Assembly (NCBI RefSeq): GCF_901933205.1
Contig: NC_044591.1
Location: forward strand, 2,887,501-2,951,500
Direction: 5' to 3'
Source of the DNA: Camarhynchus parvulus
Taxonomy: Eukaryota > Chordata > Aves > Passeriformes > Thraupidae
Length of the DNA stretch: 64,000 nt
Shown here: piece after piece, positions 11,714 through 23,275 of the stretch
Layout: each line of letters opens with the position of its first letter
Position numbering within the stretch: position 1 is the first letter of the stretch
The notes under the pieces: model-generated
The model's database searches: none
Told to the model about the DNA's origin: nothing
Seen by the model: the letters and a program-made list of their open reading frames with translations, nothing else
Program-made: the position numbers and the translations under genes

Positions 11714-13801
11714 CTTGCTTTTGTTTCCACATCATCTCTACCTTCTTCTGGCATTATACAGGATGTTTTAGAGTGACTGTGGGTAACATCCCACAACGTC
11801 CTTAAAATCAGTGGTGAGTTGGTCATCAGCATCAAAGGGATCAGGATTTGAGTCTTTGTTTTATTGGTGAATTTGGTTCTCCAGCCTTTGTCTATGGCAT
11901 GATGGTCCTGTCTTTCCAAACCAAGACAAATGGCCAGTTTTGATTTAGGAGGAAGGAGCAGGAAATAACAGAACTATGAGACACAGGTAATGCCATTATG
12001 ATGATATAAAACTAACAAGAAGCGCACCCTGAGTGACAGAATGAGGCTCAGCTGTGTCTGGAGTGTGGCAGAATGGTACCAAACTTTCCATTTGCCTCCC
12101 TTGCCTCATAGCAGGATGTGCTCTAGGGAGCAGGAGCACCAGCAAGGGCGTGACAGGGCTGGGAAGGAAATAAATGTACTTGTACATAGTGCTGCCCTCG
12201 GGAATAGCTGGCTATTAATAACAGTAATAACATATGCCAGGATGTGGAAGAAGCATATTTTGTAAAGTGCTGATCACTGCCACTATCTGGGGAAGAAACA
12301 AATTGAAAAAAAACCTCAGTTTCATTGTTTTATAATGCACAGTAAGGCCACCCTTTTTTTTTATTATTGTTTAAGGTTTGTGTGTAGGAGAGCTGTTTGT
12401 TTTTAGTAGGCCATGCTGCAGACTGGCAGGAAAATTGGGGTGCTGTGTGTGGGAGGGTGCTCAGCAGCCCCAGGCAGCCATCACTAGTGTTAGCCAGAAC
12501 AGAAAGCTGTTAAAGCAGAGAACAGGTGCCTTGTTTAACCTTGTAGAGCCTCTCTTACATGCTGAGTTGTACCACTCTGACATCTAGACTCTTTAAAATA
12601 ATCTACTTTATTCAACTGTAAGACTTCACTTTGCAGACATGGGAAGAGAAGCAAAGACAGTTGAAAAAATATCCTCAAATATGAAATATGAAGAAATAGG
12701 TTGTGGATCACTGGAAGGGCCAGGAGATGAATTCAGCAGCCCCAGCTAACCTGCATGTGCGTGTTTGCATGTTTAAAACAGCTGAGAACACTGGATATGT
12801 TCTCTGTGATGGGGCAGTTGTCTTGGTGTATCTTTGCACCTTGTGTAGCCCAGAGGAGTCTTGGCTCACTGGTTAATGCTGCTGCTTCCTGTATACTTAA
12901 GAAAAGTCAAAGTTCATTCATTTTTTCCTTCCTTCCTTCCTTTTTTGTGAGATACAGCAGTCTATTAATTCACTTCAGTCTTCTAGCATACAAGGTATTT
13001 GTTCCTTCCATTTGGCTTTACAGCCAAACAAAGATAAACACAGAGGGTGCCTTGGAACACACGTTCTTAAAATTGCACCAGGCTACTGTCATGTCTTCTC
13101 AGAATCATCTGTTTTTATAGGACTTGAACACACAAAATACTGAGAATTAAGCTTGGATACAGACAACTTTTTTTTCTGTACAAAACCTGAGGTGATACAG
13201 CAGTGAATAGCAGTATTTCACCAAGCCAGAGCTATTATTGTTTGTCTGAACAGCCTATTTCAGAGCAAACCTGGGTCTGAGGGAAGGGTGTCAGTGCTTC
13301 ATTTCTCCTGACCCATCATTCAATCTTTCTGGTTGTGAGCCAGACATCCCCTTGTCCTTGCAGTGCACTGTTAAGAGGCAGAACAAGGCCATACAGCCTT
13401 CAATGCCTCTGTCTCATTCTATTTCTCTAAGCTGTGAGCAGCATGGGACCCTGTGTAAAGCCTTAATGATGCCCAAGCAAAGGTTGACTTAAAAAAATCC
13501 TTTGTGATCTGTGCTGTAGATGGAGAAAAAAATGGATAATAAAGGGGCTGGAGACTGAAGGCAAATCCTCCCCTTAGGTTAAGTGAAGTTAAACCCCTTG
13601 GGGGGATGTGTAATGTATAGGGCTTCATTATTCTTCTTGGGACAAGCAGTGTATGACCCCTTGGTTGGACAGATAAGAGGATCATAAACTGAAATGGCTC
13701 CAGAATGTCTGTGTGACTCAGATGGCACCAGAGGATGTGCTGGCAGTGACTGGATACAGCTCAGCCTGTCCTGTGCTGTGAAAACAGTTCTGGTACTCTG
13801 G
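11714..13801. other. non-coding sequence
   Basis: No gene is recognised. It holds a short TTCC run at 12928-12944 and T-rich patches. The frame at 12755-13120 encodes no known domain and continues through simple sequence, so it is not called. Confidence 0.55.
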
Positions 13802-14342
13802 TGTCTTGGTTTGAAAGGACAGGTGTGTGCTAAGGAAGGCAGGAGCCTCCCTTGAAACAGAAAATGCAAACCTCCTGCCTCTGAATTGTTGTAATTTTGA
13901 AATTAAGGGGCTCTCAGGCAAAGATATGGGAGTAGGAATAACTGTTCTATATTAAGAAAAAAAAAAAGAAAATATAAAAATAAAAATGCAGTAATACAAA
14001 ACAAGACTGACAGAGTCAGAATATGACCTGACACCCCCTTGGTCAGGGTGTTGGTAGCAGTCTGAGTAAATGGTGGCTACAGCCCTGCTGGAGTGGCAAA
14101 TGTGGTTCTGTTAAAGCTGTGATCCTGTAGAAGGATAGAGTTTTCCTCTGAAGGTCCAGGGGTCGTGTAGATGGGCCTGGTCCTCTTCTGGGAATCCAGT
14201 GGAAAAGAAAACTGCTCCTCTGGGAACCCTGACTGCGGTGTTCCAAATCTCGGATTGTATCCAGGCGGGAATGCTTGGCTCCTCCTCTGGGGTGGAGCAT
14301 CTCCCAACGGGATCATGTAATTTTATCAGCCACACAGGACAC
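13802..14342 (-). mobile_element. ERVL-like LTR, shortened copy
   Basis: The left end is sharp, with TGTCTTGGTTTGAAAGGACAG at 13802 (minus-strand LTR 3' terminus). The body matches 31059-31746 and 48389-49044 in reverse complement, including the GGGGCTCTCAGGCA and CTCCTCTGGGGTGGAGCATCTCCCAACGGGATC segments. The far end reaches GGACA at 14342 but about 120 bp of the U3 seen in the other copies is missing, so it is internally deleted or a different subtype. An A-rich stretch is at 13955-13988. No clear target duplication was found. Confidence 0.8.
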
Positions 14343-15050
14343 TCTCTGGGCGCTGCTCAGCTGTGTGAGCCATTATCATTTGTGGCTTTGAAAGAGGTCC
14401 ACTCAATCACTAAAGACCCAAAAAATGTCTGTCATCTTGCTTTACTCCCATGGCTTTGAAATTCTGAGAAACCCTACGTGGATTTTCCGCTCCCTGCTCA
14501 CTCTCTGTCTTTTTCCTTTGTTTCTCCTTCTGCCTCTGCAAAGACGAAGCTCCTGATGGATTCCTGAGTGATTCTCAGCTGGTGCTGATGGATTGCTGTG
14601 CTCTGTGCTGCCTGCTCCAGTTGTCTCTGCAGTTCAGTCTGCTGGACTGACAGGGTCCATAAATCATTCCTGGAAGGAAAGGTGCTCCCAGAGCTCTGGC
14701 CCCGTTTGGGATATGCTCAGGTGGCACAGACTCACATACACCTCACATGGACGGGAGATCTCTGTGGATGGGGATCTCAGATCTGGCTGCCAGGCTCTCA
14801 TATGCCCCAGTTTTTGAGACAGCTGGGTTAGAAGGGTTGGGAACTTGCTGATTCTCCTTCTGCTGTTTCCTTTCTGTGCATAGAATTGAAAAAGAAGGAA
14901 CTGTGATCTGAAGGAATTGCAGAGGAGAATTGGGCCAGTGGTTTATGTGTCACGCAGGCAGCTGTGGGACCTTTTCACAGAAGATGTGGATAAAAAGCAG
15001 GGAAAGGGGAGAGTTTGGATAGTGCTGCTACCTTTTACTTAGTCCTCCCG
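14343..15050. other. non-coding sequence
   Basis: Unique-looking sequence with no gene or repeat recognised. It is slightly C/T-rich at 14480-14560. Confidence 0.5.
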
Positions 15051-15056
15051 TTCTCC

Positions 15057-15260
15057 TTTTTTTGGGTTTGGTTTTTTTGGGGGGGGGAGTGGTTGGGGTT
15101 TTTTTGGTTTGGTTTGGTTTGGTTTGGTTTGGTTTGGTTTGGTTTGGTTGTTGTTTGTTTGTTTGTTTTTTGTTTTGGGGTTTTTTTTTTTTGTTGTTGT
15201 TGTTTGGTTTTGGGGTGGCTTTTTTTGGTTTTTTGTTTTGTTTTGGGGTTTTTTTGGTCT
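15057..15260 (+). repeat. G/T low-complexity tract with (GGTTT)n core
   Basis: About 200 bp of almost pure G and T on the plus strand. It includes an eight-G run near 15080, about nine GGTTT units at 15104-15150, GTTT units at 15150-15175 and T runs. The opposite strand is pure A/C. It yields long, compositionally absurd open frames in several frames. The asymmetry and G runs could favour G-quadruplex or R-loop formation on the plus strand. Confidence 0.95.
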
Positions 15261-16560
15261 GTGGAAGAGAAGGAACTGAAAAGCATAAGAAGAAAGACCC
15301 TTGTAGGAAAGAACAAGGGAATCCAAGCAGGTGAAGCTGCACATTTGACTACCCCAGAATGCAGGAGGTGCTCGATCATTGCCCATGTCAGGAATTTGCC
15401 AAGGATGTCCTTGAAAGCACCAGCAGCAGAGGTATTTAATCCTCCTGGTACACCATGGGGATGGCACAGAAACCACCAACTGTTCCTGTAAAGCATCCAA
15501 ACATCTTTCTTGCAAATCCTGAAGTTATTCAATGGAAATTCCCTGGTTTCTCCCCCTCTGGGTCTCATCAGGCTAATGAAGGCCCCAAATACCTCTTCAA
15601 CAACCTGAGGTCTTGGGAACATCTGGAGCGGTCCCCAACAATTCTGGGCCACCATTTTCCACAGGGTGGCAGCAACATGCTTTCAATTTCCGTGCTGATT
15701 GATCCCACTTGGGTGCTCCTCTGTCGAGGCGCTGGCTGGGATTAAACCTGAAAAGAGAAATGTTTCTAGAAGGGAGGGAAGGAATTTGCACACACTCCAT
15801 GCAGGCTGCATACATCCCCAGATGAAGCATCCTGGCAACGTTAGAAGGCAGCAGACAGAGCTGCAATGAAGGATGTTCCCACTTCTTTCCAACGCAGCAT
15901 GAACTTGCCTTCCATATTAACCCTACTTTGTTCCACCCTGAACACAAAGCCCTCAGGGCAGGAAGGAGATTTTGTTTCTCGGGACTTGAAACTGTGAAAT
16001 GACAGCTTAAATTTCTATTTTTATGGCTGGATTTGTAAATGATGGTGGAAATTCTCAACAAAAATACCTCATGAATATTCAATTACAGTGCCAGCAACAT
16101 TTTGCAGTATTGGATTATTTATATGTGAAATAACCAAAGCTTCATAAATAATAGAGCAGCAGCAGTCTGCACTGTGTTTTATGTTCCCCATATCCAGCAT
16201 GAGGGTGGGAGGGATGTGTCTTTGTAGCAGATTTACCAGCTCTCTCAGCCCCTTGCAGGTTGTGCACAGTTGGGAAATCAGAGGCAGCAGAACAAAGTGT
16301 GCAGGTGAGGAGGTGTCCATGTGTACAAGGAAATCTTTCCTTTGCTCCAGTGCTTGTGGGTGCCCCTGGCTGCAAAGAACTTATGGTGTAGCATAAAACA
16401 GAACTGGTTTTGAGGGATGGGAGCATGTGCAGAGGGAGAAAACTTTCATCCAGGACATGATGCTTGTAGGGAAGCAGATCAAGCATCTGGCTGCCTTTGG
16501 CTTGGTGTGGCTTGACTGCAGCTGTCTGCATGGCCATAAACATCCTCATATGTGGGATAT
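15261..16560. other. non-coding sequence, possible conserved element at 16000-16145
   Basis: No gene is supported. The long minus-strand frame crossing this area takes its length from the A/C-rich complement of the G/T tract. The stretch 16000-16145 is AT-rich, high-complexity and repeat-free, and may be a conserved non-coding element. That is inference. Confidence 0.5.
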
Positions 16561-16564
16561 CAGT

Positions 16565-16879
16565 GAGGACTGACTGACATGGACTCTGCCTTTGCCAGCA
16601 AAGCAAAGCCAGTTTATTACACAGTTTATCTGTATTTGTCACTACACTCGTACAAAATTTTCCACTCCAACCCCTTTGTCCCAGTCCCCTTAGAAACACA
16701 ATCTTCTGATAATTCTTATGCTAGTAATGTCCTTTGTTATCTCTTTGGCCAGTAAAGTCCTTTTTGCATCTCTCCTGGTCAGGGTGATCAGTGTCAGAGG
16801 GTCAGAGTGACCAGACATGATGTCCTCACTTCTGTCCTTGCCTTGAGTTCCTCTCTCCCTCAGCTTTCACTGCACCAGG
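16565..16879 (-). mobile_element. possible LTR or retroviral internal fragment
   Basis: On the minus strand, GTGTAATAAACTGGCTTTGC at about 16600-16625 looks like a poly(A) region followed by a U5-like tail. The piece lies directly 3' (in minus sense) of the LTR at 16880-17519. TGGTGCAGTG at 16869-16878, just beyond that LTR's end, could be a degenerate primer-binding site. This stretch could therefore be leader sequence of the same provirus or a second, older LTR. Confidence 0.35.
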
Positions 16880-17519
16880 GCCAAAAGGTCTGTGGTGCTC
16901 TGAGAATCTCTGCTGGTCAGGATGATCCTGAGATGTGCTAGAAAGTCTCTTTTCCCAGGCCTGGCAGTCAAAGAAGGAGTCAGGATTCTTCTGTTCTCCT
17001 TCTCAAGGATGTTTATTATTCCTTATCTATAACATTCTTTCTCTGACCTGCTGAGTCTGTTCAGTGGGTCAGACAGAGGCACACTGAACGCCCTTGGGCT
17101 GGTGTCAACATTTTACACTACAAACTATGTGTACTTTATTTACAGTTATTTTCCAATGCCTATCACCTATGTTAGACAGTGAGTTTCTACCTGAAACCAA
17201 TCCAAAAGTGCCAGCATCACCCAGAACATGGAGACTAGGAAGAGAAAGAAGAAGGACAGGTTATGCCCAAATTTCTCCATCTTGGGATGCCGAGCCCCCA
17301 TTCTAAACCACCAAAAATCTATTTTTCAGCCCATGACAAATTCACTATCATTCTACTTAAACTTTTGTGGCCTGCAGATCCTCATATAAGGTTGGTAATC
17401 TTTTTCATGGGTCAAAATCAAAGGCACAGAGGTCTTGGGCTCTGTGCCAAGGTCTCTGAGCCCCCTGGCAGGGGTTTGAGCCATCCAGGACAGCCAGAGG
17501 GATGTCCTGGGTTCCAGCA
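16880..17519 (-). mobile_element. LTR, same family as 45088-45728
   Basis: About 640 bp on the minus strand, starting TGCTGGAACCCAGGACATCC at 17519. It aligns along its length with the plus-strand copy at 45088-45728 (641 bp). Shared blocks are GCTCAAACCCC-GTC/GCC-AGGGGGCTCRGAGA, a CTTCTTCTTTCTCTTC pyrimidine tract, the TGATGCTGGCACT and GGTGATAGGCATTGG segments, TAGATAAGGAATAATAAAC as poly(A) region, and a TGACTCC U5. The copy is less CG-rich than 45088-45728, as expected if it is older and CpG-decayed. No target duplication is confirmed and the left limit is approximate. Confidence 0.7.
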
Positions 17520-17828
17520 CAGTGCTACCCAGCTCAGCTTCTGTAGCTGTCTGCTCTCTGAGAATATCTCCAAACTGGACTGCTAGCACTAGCAGGATAT
17601 CAAGGGGTTTAAGGAAAGGAAGCCCTCATTTCTTAGACTAGGCCCTAATTGGTCCATGCTCAGTGGTTTCAGATCATCCCAAAAGCTCCATGTTGGCAGA
17701 GCTAATGATCCCCTCTTGGGAAAGGCTTGTGTTGTCCTAAGTGGGGATGGGTAAAGGACAGGGCATCCCTCTAGCCAGAGCAGTACCTGCATGCTTGTCT
17801 CATTTAAGTAAAGCTGTGTTTTCATTCC
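17520..17828. other. non-coding sequence between LTRs
   Basis: About 310 bp with no gene or repeat recognised. Confidence 0.4.
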
Positions 17829-17834
17829 CAGGAC

Positions 17835-18521
17835 TGTTGGGAAGGATGAAAGTTTGACAAGAGAGTCTCACAGATATATGTGCTTAGCAGAAAGATTTTT
17901 AAATGTGGAGTCTGATGAAGGAATGGAGATGGAAGCAAGTTTGGATAAAGAAGAAAAGAATTAATGAGCCAGTCTTACTGGATAACCAAGAAGGCAAAGG
18001 GTGTGTTAGTTAGAAGGGGTTTTTATGGCTTAGAGCAAAGGATAAACCCACCCCAAACAAGAAGATGTTTTTACCAAGCAGAAAGATAGCACAGGCAAAA
18101 AAAGCCAGCTGATGTGACAAGTAGAAAAAAGGTCTCAGAATTTTCCACTGCAAGAAAACTGAAAAACAACTTCTAGCTTAAACTGTAATGTACTAACTTT
18201 TAGTGATTGGAGAATAGTAACATGAATATGGTAATTATGGTAGTTATGATAGGGTATAGATAAAAGTTAAGGTAAAGATTGGTTCTACTGTATTAAGATG
18301 CTCAGCAAAGAAAAGCATATCATGCACTGTAACCGAAAGAAAAGTATACAATGCATTTAACCAAAACCAAAGGGTCTCCAGGCCTGCCTGCAGCTGGAGC
18401 TGACAGCTGTAGGCACAGGCTCTGTCACCCATGACCCTGGACTGCTGTAACACCTTGGATACAATAAGCTGCATTTTGGAGAGCAGCCTGGAGTCCCACA
18501 TCCCTATTTTCAGCTCTTACA
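17835..18521 (+). mobile_element. solo LTR, second ERVK-like family
   Basis: A 687-bp LTR from TGTTGGGAAGGATGAAAG to TTTTCAGCTCTTACA. The 6-bp target duplication CAGGAC is perfect (17829-17834, 18522-18527). The poly(A) signal is in GGATACAATAAGCTGC near 18458-18473, a variant of the ACAATAAACTGC seen in the copy at 33844. The R/U5 carries the GTCTCCAGGCCTGCCTGCAG block. It is closely similar, gap for gap, to 33844-34525. No internal retroviral sequence is present. Confidence 0.93.
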
Positions 18522-18527
18522 CAGGAC

Positions 18528-19186
18528 AAATCTCTCCCTCCCATTTTCCAGATGAGCAATGGACATGTGCTCACAGCTTGTTATATCAGAAAGAAGCATG
18601 ATTCTGGGTAATGTATGATGGAGCTCCTCTTCTCCAGCCCAATGCCACTGTCCAGTCAATAATAAAGCAGAATAACAATCCTTTCCTGATCACCAGGCAG
18701 CAATGGGCACCTGATCTTTGCAGACTCCACTGCTCTCAGAAGAAAGGTTCTTCTGCCCAGACACCTTTGGGGACACTTTGGGTGCTCCCCAATCCTATGG
18801 GAATGAAGAGAACTGAGCCCTCCATTCCCCATGGTCTTCTCTCCTTTCCTGAAGGTTTATGCTGAAACCCTCCTTCCTGCAGCTCCCACTGGGAAGGACG
18901 AACTGCCAAATCACTGAGGCATGATTCATCACTCTCATTTGGTGGCAGCATATTTATCCCCCCACCAGCCCACCCAGCAAAAGAGAAGAGATAAATTCCT
19001 GTCATCTCTTTTTATGGGACATATAATCAGGTGGTAATGTGGAGCGTTGCCTCAGCTCAAAGTAATTCAGGATGAATTATTCATTCCCTTAAAATGTCCT
19101 TAAAAGAGAGGGAAACCATCTCCCTCTAACAGTATCTGTTCCTGGCACTGCTGCAGTTGGGCTTTGGTTGAGGAGGATGATGCTTG
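18528..19186. other. non-coding sequence
   Basis: No gene or repeat is recognised. Opposed short frames at 18611-18865 and 18736-19005 are unsupported. Confidence 0.45.
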
Positions 19187-19192
19187 GCATGG

Positions 19193-19725
19193 TGTGGCAT
19201 TCACATTCTCTGAAAAAATCCCCTTGCCCAGGATTTTTCTCCTGGAAAGCTGAGAAGCCTCACAGAAAAGGAAAACAATTCTTATCTCATTTGCTTCTCC
19301 TGTGTTTTGCTCCTTTGGAATGTGTTTGGAGATTGTTTACCCACAGGTGATTGTTTCATTGGTTTCTGTTCTGAGTTGTTTTCACTCTTTGGCCAATCAG
19401 GGCCGAGCTGTGTCAAGGCTCTGGAAAGAGTCATGAGTTTTCATTATTATCTTTTCAGCCTTCTCTAAGTATCCTTTCTCTATTCTTTAGTTTAGTATTC
19501 TTTAAGTTTACTATTCTTTAATGTAATATAATATAATATAATATAATATAATATAATATAATATAATATAATATAATATAATATAATATAATATAATATA
19601 ATATAATATAATATAATATAATATAATATAATATAGTATAATAAAGTAATAAATTAGCCTTCTGAGAACATGGAGTCAGATTCATCATTCCAGTCTTTGT
19701 TGGGACATTCCCAGCAAATAAAACA
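19193..19725 (+). mobile_element. solo LTR, ERVK-like group B, with TATAA array
   Basis: A plus-strand LTR from TGTGGCATTCACATTCTCTG to CCAGCAAATAAAACA. It has the group B U3 (GGAGATTGTTTACCCACAGG, GGCCAATCAGGG), the pentanucleotide array at 19524-19634, then AATAAATTAGCCTTCTGAG and a U5. The left flank GCATGG and right flank GGAATGG match only imperfectly, so the target duplication is eroded. Closest relatives in the window are 52118-52538, 54095-54511 and 44867-46226. Confidence 0.88.
19524..19634 (+). repeat. (TATAA)n pentanucleotide microsatellite inside LTR
   Basis: About 22 units, at the same LTR position as the array at 8598-8736. It is followed by TATAGTATAATAAAGTAATAAATTAGCC, the LTR poly(A) region. 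Confidence 0.97.
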
Positions 19726-21954
19726 GGAATGGGGTATGGAGAGTTCCCCACCAGGTCCCAGGACCTCCTGCAGCTCTCTCATGGCTGACACAGCACTTCT
19801 CCACTGTTCCCAGGGATGAAGATGAATCCCCCTGCTTGAGGTTTGGGAACAGATTTAAATGTTTCTCAGCATCCTCCCGAGGGCTTGGAGTGCATCTGGT
19901 CTGGATCTTTGCACATGGCAGAATTTTATCTCCTCTTTAGGGTCCTCACTGATTATCCCCATGGGAAGATCTGTCCCATGAAAGTTGTCCCCTCCACAAA
20001 GCAAACCTCCTACAGTAGCTCAACAAGGCCATGGCTCTCTGAGAAAAAGGAGCAGGGTGAGCTTTTCTGAGGTAGCCTGCTTTGGTTTTGCACAGCCTGT
20101 TTTTTGGTACTGGAGGGCCACAGAGGTGGTTTCTGTGAGGAGCTGCTGGAAGCTTCCACCATGTCCAGCAGAGCCAGTCCCTGATGGCTCTGAAGAGGGA
20201 CAGGCTGGGCCAATTAGAGATGGTGGGAATGCTTCTGTGGTAGCAGACTTAAGAAGAAAATCAAAACATGGCTATTTGGAGTAATAACCAGCTTTTTATA
20301 ATTACCAACACACAGCTTGTCAGGGTAAAACATGGTTTTGCTTGTTTGTGTATTGAAAAAATTGATTGTGATTGTGTGCAAAGTTTTGAAAGAACTGTAG
20401 ATGAGCTTTTTCATTTTACCTCCTCAGCTAGCAAGGAAGAAGAAAAATGCTCCTCATAGAGAGAGAAATCCTCTGTATCCACCTTCTCCATGTAACTGAT
20501 TTGATATGCATCTTTTCCAAGAGGAATTATATTGGGAACCAGAAGTTGCTGGGAAGGAGAAAGTTTCTGTATCATTATTACTTTGATCAGGAAGAGAAAA
20601 AGAATCTACAAATATTCAAGTGGCTTTCAGGTAGAGATACACCACACAGCACAGATGTTTCTGGGATTTCATCACGGTTTGGCTTGTGCTGTTCATTCTT
20701 TTTGTTGAGTGGCTATTTTGTTATCTGCTTTCCACTCATTTATCCTCACTTTAAATCCAATAATAGGAAGAATAATTTCTTTCTGCTAAGAGGAAGGCCG
20801 CGTGTCTAAGTTCCACTCAGGAGCCCACAGAACTAGGGCAGTTACCCTTGGCCACACAGGTAATTCAATTTATGAAGAGTTTGTAAGGAAATGGTGAATG
20901 AAGGACATCCATGGAGAAATTGGTTCTCAAAAAATCATGGCTGAAAGAAGTAGGGAAGGGAAAATGAGCAAAGCAAAGTGAGAAATATTGTAAACATGTT
21001 ACGCAGGGTTTCTCTACTTCAGTGTTTGGAGTTGCCTCTGCTATAAATGGTATTGATTCAGAAACTTATTTGAGCTATCTGCTGCTCTCAGTTACTTTTG
21101 CTTACTGCTTTCTTTACCTGCTGGGCAGTTGATCTTCTGACAGAACTGAAACCCCAAATCTTCTCAACCCAGAGCTCACAAGAGCTGGAAAACAGAAAAA
21201 AGTAATTTCCACTACTGCTGTTTCCTCCTGGAAAGCCAAGCCAATGGCTCATATGGGTGGGCTTTTCTGTCTTGAACTGGAATGGGAGAAGTCTGTAACC
21301 TGCAATTCCTGACCCTTCAGGTGCTCTGATGAGGAAATTATTGGCTCATTTTGCTGATTCTTTATAATGATCTCTTTCTATATATAAAGATGAAAAATAA
21401 AGCAAAGTCTAGCGTCGGTATCAGAGCAGCCCACAGGATTTTCTTGGCTACAACCCAGTAAAATGAAAAAGAACATTCAAGCTGTTGAAAAGGCTTTGAA
21501 AACCTCAGTCCGAGCCTTTAAATGTCCAATTACTGTCTCACTGCCCTGACTTCAGGTCAGCTTGGTCTCTTGACTTCACTAACTGCTTTAAAACTACCTT
21601 GAATTTCTCATCTCCTTTATTCTATGGGAGTTCTCTTTTTTCTCTGACCCTTCATAAATCCTTTTTTCCCCCTTCTGGCACAAAACCAGGCAGGCAGAGA
21701 TGCAGGGCAGGGTAAGGTGAGGGTGTGCCTGGTTCAGTGTCCTGCAGCCCCATCACCAAAAGCTGTTGTCAGTTCTTGTGTATTAAGCAAAAATGGGCTG
21801 GATGGTAGATGCTGAAAGAAACCTGATTTTACAGGAGAAAATGTTGGAAACCTGGGAGCTTTGTGTGCACAAGGCTCTCCAGTGTGACACCAATCAGCTT
21901 GGTCCCAGTGTTGGCATGAGGTATGGGAGATCAGTTGAGGAACCAGTGATTTTC

Positions 21955-22064
21955 CTCAAAGGTTGCCCATTTCTATAGTATTTACTATAGTAAATACTAT
22001 AAAGTATTTTCTATAGTATTTACTTGATTTAGCTCAAAGGTTGCCCATTTCTATATCATTTACT
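21955..22064. repeat. 32-bp near-perfect direct repeat flanking a palindrome
   Basis: CTCAAAGGTTGCCCATTTCT begins both copies (21955-21986, 22033-22064), which differ at two positions near their 3' ends. Between them lies the palindrome at 21974-22001 and a partial third TCTATAGTATTTACTTGATTTAG unit. This looks like replication slippage or template switching seeded by the hairpin. Confidence 0.85.
21974..22001. repeat. 28-bp perfect palindrome
   Basis: The sequence beginning TATAGTATTTACTA is exactly its own reverse complement over 28 bp, with no loop. It could extrude as a cruciform or cause template switching. Confidence 0.95.
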
Positions 22065-22304
22065 GCAAACTTTACATTATTTCATCTTCTGGAGACCCTA
22101 GAAGAACAACATGCCAGAAGCTATTTTGATGTGCTGAGAAATCAATTCCAGTCTCACAGTTGCAGTGAAAAGCTTGAACATTTCACCCAGGTATGCTTTA
22201 AAATGCTTCTTGTTTTCTAAGCCAATTTCATGATTTACAAAGTGTTTGACTTAGATTTGAATTCAAGAGACTTCAAGCAGTTCTAAAAAAACTTGGCTGT
22301 CAAC

Positions 22305-22776
22305 TGTGGCAGTGTTTGAGGGTCCTCAGGATGAGGGAAGAGATGAGAATCTTGACTCCATGTTTCAGAAGGCTGATTTATTATTTTATGATATTATATC
22401 GTATTTTACCCTATTGTACCATACCATTATTATATTATATTATATTATATTATATTATATTATATTATATTATATTATATTATATTATATTATATTATAT
22501 TATATTATATTATATTATATATGCCATACTAAAACTATACCAAAGAAAGAGAAAGGAGACATCAGAAGGCTAGAAAGGAATGAATAATAAAATCTCGTGA
22601 CAGACTCAGAGAATCTGACACAGCTGGCTGTGATTGGCCATTAATTAAAAACAATTCACATGCTGGGTAAACAATTCTCCAAATCACATTCCAGAGGGGC
22701 AAAACATGGAGAAGCTGAAGCTTCCCAGGAGAAGAAATCCTGGAGAAGGCATTTTTCAGAAAATATGTCAGTGACA
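22305..22776 (-). mobile_element. solo LTR, ERVK-like group B, with TATTA array
   Basis: A minus-strand LTR, 472 bp. The 6-bp flank GTCAAC (22299-22304) matches ATCAAC (22777-22782) with one difference. In sense it begins TGTCACTGACATATTTTCTG and ends CAAACACTGCCACA. The group B hairpin, CCAAT boxes and poly(A) region are intact. The pentanucleotide array at 22427-22520 is preceded in plus by a degenerate AT stretch (22388-22426). Confidence 0.9.
22427..22520 (-). repeat. (TATTA)n pentanucleotide microsatellite inside LTR
   Basis: About 18 units, at the homologous LTR position to the arrays at 8598 and 19524 but in reverse orientation. Imperfect units upstream (TATCGTATTTTACCC) suggest decay of a once longer tract. 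Confidence 0.95.
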
Positions 22777-22782
22777 ATCAAC

Positions 22783-23275
22783 AATCCCTCTGCATGCATG
22801 TATTAAGTGACCTTGGTGCCCAGACACTGACAGCACAAAGAGAGAGGGAGATCTGAGAACTTTCTAGAAATGAATCCCTCAAAGGCATTTGTCAGTAGCA
22901 TCCTGAACTGCTAAACATGTTTAAAAGATCAGGATTTCTACTGGCTAAACGAGTGCTAGTGTCAGTAGTATTTTGGAGGATGCTTTGGAGCTGGAAAATC
23001 TGGCATAGTCAGTTGAGAATGTGGAATAATCAGTTGAAAATGTGGTATAATCAGCTGGGCCTGATTGAAGCAGTGCCCTGGCAGCCTCCTGGAACACACC
23101 TAGCAGGGCTGAGCAACTTCATTCTTGACCTGGCAGGCCAGACATCTCAGGGCATTTTTACTTTTAGGGCACTGTTTTTAATTTCTTGTGTTGTAACCAT
23201 AGTTCAATATGGTGTGAAGGCACTAGCAGTCCTTCTGAAATCTTCTCCTTTTAGCTGAATATGTGGGTCTTTGCT
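22783..23275. other. non-coding sequence
   Basis: No gene is seen. A short triplicated segment, built on GTGGAATAATCAGTTG / GTGGTATAATCAGCTG / CTGGCATAGTCAGTTG, occurs at about 22996-23060. Confidence 0.5.

Larger units (their letters stand above)
19732..22298. other. non-coding sequence
   Basis: About 2.5 kb with no recognisable gene. The frame at 20447-20809 has hydrophobic runs but no family resemblance. The only structural items are the palindrome and duplication at 21955-22064, listed separately. Confidence 0.5.

Noticed and set aside
15035..15655. 206-residue open frame on the minus strand (and overlapping frames of 158, 104 and 90 residues)
   Set aside because: Length comes from the A/C complement of a G/T low-complexity tract; runs of Lys-Pro-Asn-Gln-Thr, no domain, and competing frames on both strands.
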